DNA of 12,474 nt from Gammaproteobacteria bacterium (GTDB lineage: Bacteria > Pseudomonadota > Gammaproteobacteria > Arenicellales > Arenicellaceae), in NCBI GenBank assembly GCA_030426005.1, contig JAUHZM010000064.1, positions 1 through 12,474 of the forward strand. The letters are read 5' to 3'. Shown here piece after piece: positions 9,627 to 12,474 of the stretch. Position numbers and translations under genes: made by a program. The notes below the pieces were generated by a model, which saw only the letters and a list, made by a program, of their open reading frames with translations, ran no database searches and was not told the origin of the DNA. Numbering within the stretch: position 1 is the stretch's first letter; every line of letters begins with the position of its first letter.

Positions 9627-11960
9627 ATGTCTTTAAAACCAGGATACAAAGTTGAGACAGATGCCGTTGTTCCCAGCAGTTTGCGGAATAGTCGTTCGGC
9701 TTCTCCACGATTAAGCACGTTGGCACTTGGCGTATCTGCCGCCTTGCTCGGTAGCCCAGCCATGGCACAGAATTCAGATGATGAGCCGATGGTACTCGAC
9801 ACGCTGCAGATTGAAGAACGTGCCATTGACACCAATCCTTACACCGAACCAGGTGCACCATACAAAGCCAATGTGTCAGGTGATCAGCGCCGAGTTAAAC
9901 CGATTGCTGACACACCAGCCACCATCAGTGTCTTGACACAAACGCAAATCAAAGAGTCCGGGAAGTCTGACCTGCGCGAAGTGTTGGCGGCTCAACCGGG
10001 TGTAACCCTTGGCACGGGTGAAAATGGTAACGCCTTCGGTGATCGTTACATCGTACGCGGTCATGAAGCACGCAGTGACGTGTTCGTGGATGGCTTGCGT
10101 GACCCTGGTATGACCACGCGTGAGAGTTTTGCGACTGAACAAGTAGAAATCACAAAGGGCCCAAGCTCGACGTTTGCCGGCCGTGGCTCCAGTGGCGGTG
10201 CGATCAACAGCATCACCAAACAAGCCAGTTCAGAATACAACTTCAACCATGTGGAAGCAGCCTTGGGTTCTGACGATTATCGTCGTGTCACCCTGGACAG
10301 CAACAACCGTTTCTCAGACTCGTTTGCGGTGCGGGCTAATGTATTACACACCTACGAAGATGTGCCAGATCGTGCGCCTGCCAGCCGTGAGCGAAACGGC
10401 GTGGCTTTATCAGCACTGTGGCATGCTTCTGAGCGTGTAAATCTTACCGCTGATTACTATTACCTGGAGGCGCAAGACGCGCCGGATTTGGGAACTTATA
10501 TTATTAGCGGTGGTGAGCCGGTACACGAATTACCAGTGTATCTGCAACAACAAGACTTTCTGGAATCGGACGTAGAGACATTTACACTGCGTTTAGACAC
10601 AGAGATTAACGACAAGCTGAATTTCGCCAATGCGACGCGATTCGGTACCACAGATAACGGCTATGTAGTGACTGGCGCGCGCGGTACCAATCGTGACGAA
10701 AGCGACACCTTGGCACCCGGTGCGGCCACAATTGGTCTCAGCACACACCAGGGTTGGCAAGAAGTCGAGTATTTCGTGAATCAATCCAATCTGTATCTGG
10801 ACACCCAGATTGCCGACATGAACCATCAGTTTGTGTTCAGTCTTGAGTATTCAGACATGAACGTGGTTAATGGCGTATTCAACGTTGAGAACACCGGTGC
10901 GACTAACTGTATTACCGGCGGTCGACGCGGCGCGAATCCAAATTTCTGCATCATCGACCCGAACGGTGCAGCGGTGGCCAATATCGACACATTGATGGGC
11001 CGGCAGATTACTCGTGGTGCTTATGACTCGGATTACAACATCGACACGATTTCGGTTGCGGTGATGGACACCATTGAATTGAGCGATCGTTGGAGTGTGT
11101 TCTTGGGTTTGCGTTTAGACAGCTTTGACTATCAAAACAACGTAGTCGGTCGTGGCGCTACGGAACCGACGGCCTATGAATATTCCGATGAATTATGGAA
11201 CGGTCATGTCGGTGCGGTGTACAACGTGTCAGAGCGCGGCAATATCTACCTGACTTACAGCTCCGCAACCAATATTAATGGTGGTGAGTCCGACGTCGGC
11301 GGAAACTGCGGCTACGGCGGGATTTGCGGCGGCATTGAAACCATCGCTCTCAGTGAACCTGAGCAGGTTTCAAACCTTGAGCTTGGCACAAAATGGGAGT
11401 TGATGGACGGTAAATTGTTGGCCACTGCGTCGATCTTCCAAATCACCAAAGATGACATCATGGAAGGGGAAGATTACTCCGTGGTTGGCACCTTGAATAC
11501 CGGTAAGAACCGAGTGCAAGGGGTTGAGTTCTCATTGGTGGGCAACTTGACTGACCGTTTGAGCACGCAATTCGGCGTCGCCACGATGGATTCTGAAGTG
11601 TTGGCGTCAGTCAATCCGGACAATATCGGTAAGCGCCTGAGCAACTTTGCGGATGACAGTCTGTTTATGCAACTCAAGTATCAAGCTTCGCCTAAGTTTG
11701 CGCTTGGTGGCTCTGTGACCTATTCAAGTGAGTTGTTCCCTGGTCAGCCGGATGCGGCCGCTGGGGAAACGTACAAGGTGCCTGGCTACACGGTACTGGA
11801 TGTGTTCGCGAGCTACGAGTTTTCAGACAAAATCAGTGCGCGCCTGAATGTCGGCAACCTCACGGATGAAGATTACTATTTGGCGTCCTACCGTAGTGGT
11901 GCATTCACCTACATTGGTGATGCACGACGTGCGGACCTGAGTGTGAAGTTCGAATTCTAG
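9627..11960 (+). CDS. TonB-dependent catecholate siderophore receptor, Fiu/PiuA-like
   Basis: A 777-residue outer-membrane receptor for ferric siderophores. A long signal peptide ends near AMA/Q (47/48). A TonB-box-like stretch, MVLDTLQI (55-62), precedes the plug domain (about 88-200): ADTPATISVLTQTQI, LREVLAAQPGV, GENGNAFGDRYIVRGH, DVFVDGLRDPGM, TEQVEITKGPSSTFAGRGSSGGAIN. These blocks match Fiu/PiuA-type catecholate receptors most closely. The rest forms the 22-strand barrel with LNVGNLTDEDYY near the end and a terminal KFEF whose final Phe is the usual assembly signal. Cys pairs at 428/441 and 561/567 lie in predicted outer loops and may form disulfides. TAGGT (9616-9620) is a weak ribosome-binding site. 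It is the last gene of the operon, followed by a good terminator. The exact siderophore is not readable from sequence. Confidence 0.93.
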   Translation: MSLKPGYKVETDAVVPSSLRNSRSASPRLSTLALGVSAALLGSPAMAQNSDDEPMVLDTLQIEERAIDTNPYTEPGAPYKANVSGDQRRVKPIADTPATISVLTQTQIKESGKSDLREVLAAQPGVTLGTGENGNAFGDRYIVRGHEARSDVFVDGLRDPGMTTRESFATEQVEITKGPSSTFAGRGSSGGAINSITKQASSEYNFNHVEAALGSDDYRRVTLDSNNRFSDSFAVRANVLHTYEDVPDRAPASRERNGVALSALWHASERVNLTADYYYLEAQDAPDLGTYIISGGEPVHELPVYLQQQDFLESDVETFTLRLDTEINDKLNFANATRFGTTDNGYVVTGARGTNRDESDTLAPGAATIGLSTHQGWQEVEYFVNQSNLYLDTQIADMNHQFVFSLEYSDMNVVNGVFNVENTGATNCITGGRRGANPNFCIIDPNGAAVANIDTLMGRQITRGAYDSDYNIDTISVAVMDTIELSDRWSVFLGLRLDSFDYQNNVVGRGATEPTAYEYSDELWNGHVGAVYNVSERGNIYLTYSSATNINGGESDVGGNCGYGGICGGIETIALSEPEQVSNLELGTKWELMDGKLLATASIFQITKDDIMEGEDYSVVGTLNTGKNRVQGVEFSLVGNLTDRLSTQFGVATMDSEVLASVNPDNIGKRLSNFADDSLFMQLKYQASPKFALGGSVTYSSELFPGQPDAAAGETYKVPGYTVLDVFASYEFSDKISARLNVGNLTDEDYYLASYRSGAFTYIGDARRADLSVKFEF

Positions 11961-11987
11961 TTCTGCTCCGCACTTAGCGTTACACTG

Positions 11988-12021
11988 GGCTGGTCGTGTT
12001 TTAAGCGCGACCAGCCTTTTT
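11988..12021 (+). terminator. Intrinsic terminator of the iron-uptake operon
   Basis: GGCTGGTCG (11988-11996) pairs perfectly with CGACCAGCC (12008-12016) over an 11-nt loop, followed at once by five T residues (12017-12021). It begins 28 bp after the receptor stop codon. This is a canonical Rho-independent terminator and marks the end of the exbB-to-receptor operon. Confidence 0.88.
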
Positions 12022-12057
12022 GATTTGTATTATTGGCAATAGCCACCCGATATTCGC

Positions 12058-12474
12058 ATGTCCTCACGCTACCCGATTTATCCCAAGCTGTCCGCCATCC
12101 CAAGTGATCTGCTGACGCTCAACGATTACGCTGAAATGGCGGTGCAATTTATGCCCCCAGAGGTGTTTGAGTACGTCGACAGCGGCGCTGGTGAAGAGCT
12201 AACTCGGCACAACAACCACGCGGTGTTTGAAGATTACCAGGTCTACAACCGGGTTCTTACTGACATGACGCAGGCCCATACCTATACCAAGCTGCTCGGT
12301 GAGACGTTTCGCCATCCGATATTGCTGGCCCCTGTGGCGCATCAAGGTCTGGTGCATGAACAAGGCGAGCTTGCCACCGCTCAGGGGGCAGATGCCGTGG
12401 ATGCCGGTTTGGTCTTGAGTACCTTGGCGACCGCCAGTTTGGAGGCGGTGGCAGAGCAAACACGCAGTCCTAAG
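12058..12474 (+). CDS. FMN-dependent alpha-hydroxy-acid dehydrogenase/oxidase, N-terminal part
   Basis: The first 139 residues of a protein cut by the right edge of the window. LLTLNDYAEMA (19-29), FEYVDSGAGEELTRHNN (39-55), RVLTDMT (69-75), LLGETFRHPILLAPVAHQGLVHEQGELATAQGA (83-115) and LVLSTLATASLEAVAEQ (119-135) are the conserved early blocks of the glycolate/lactate oxidase and L-lactate dehydrogenase family. These TIM-barrel flavoenzymes oxidise 2-hydroxy acids such as lactate or glycolate to 2-oxo acids. LAPVA is part of the FMN site. The ATG at 12058 gives the usual N-terminus; no clear ribosome-binding site is visible. It starts only 36 bp after the terminator of the iron operon, so expression may depend on read-through or on a promoter I did not recognise. 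The substrate and the catalytic His region lie beyond this window. Confidence 0.88.
   Translation, partial: MSSRYPIYPKLSAIPSDLLTLNDYAEMAVQFMPPEVFEYVDSGAGEELTRHNNHAVFEDYQVYNRVLTDMTQAHTYTKLLGETFRHPILLAPVAHQGLVHEQGELATAQGADAVDAGLVLSTLATASLEAVAEQTRSPK

Noticed and set aside
1..12474. CRISPR array, insertion sequence, prophage or defence island
   Set aside because: No regularly spaced repeats, transposase, integrase, phage structural genes or nuclease-type defence genes were found; the EVE protein alone is not sufficient evidence.

Overview
The window looks like a chromosomal segment of a Gram-negative bacterium, most likely a marine-type gammaproteobacterium. The reasons are a TonB/ExbB/ExbD energy-transduction operon with an outer-membrane siderophore receptor, Fur-box-like sites, an EVE-domain protein, and base composition that looks roughly balanced by eye. 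The genus cannot be fixed from sequence alone. No phage, insertion-sequence, CRISPR, tRNA or rRNA signature was found.

Left part (1-1751, + strand): the C-terminal end of a haem-binding DUF3365 (Tll0287-like) cytochrome-type protein, then a YahK/cinnamyl-type zinc alcohol dehydrogenase followed 8 bp later by a THYN1-like EVE-domain protein. A convergent gap (1752-2020) follows. It has no credible gene but holds a large imperfect hairpin of 97 bp and a smaller one upstream of it.

Regulator pair (2021-3733, - strand): two tandem, clearly paralogous XRE-type regulators with an MmyB-like ligand-binding domain. Their recognition helices are almost identical. A 377-bp intergenic region full of inverted and direct repeats separates them from a divergent gene for a 905-residue secreted G8-domain/beta-helix protein, related in layout to the animal CEMIP/TMEM2 proteins. 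It ends in a bacterial Ig-like domain. The regulators are reasonable candidates to control this gene, but that is inference from position.

Middle (6829-7352): a small DUF5808-like membrane protein with its own candidate promoter inside an inverted repeat, a strong 9-bp hairpin, and another inverted repeat leading into the iron-regulated operon.

Right part (7353-11960, + strand): exbB, exbD1, exbD2, tonB and a catecholate-type (Fiu/PiuA-like) TonB-dependent siderophore receptor, packed tightly enough to be one operon. Two Fur-box-like sequences overlap the promoter region, and a good intrinsic terminator follows the receptor. ExbB and the ExbDs should form the proton-driven motor, TonB should carry the energy across the periplasm, and the receptor should import the ferric siderophore. 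The second ExbD carries Asn where the family normally has its proton-carrying Asp. The window ends inside a gene for an FMN-dependent alpha-hydroxy-acid dehydrogenase/oxidase.

The most interesting items are the exbD1/exbD2 pair with the Asp-to-Asn change, the bacterial G8/beta-helix protein with its flanked promoter next to duplicated ligand-sensing regulators, and the unexplained 97-bp hairpin element.
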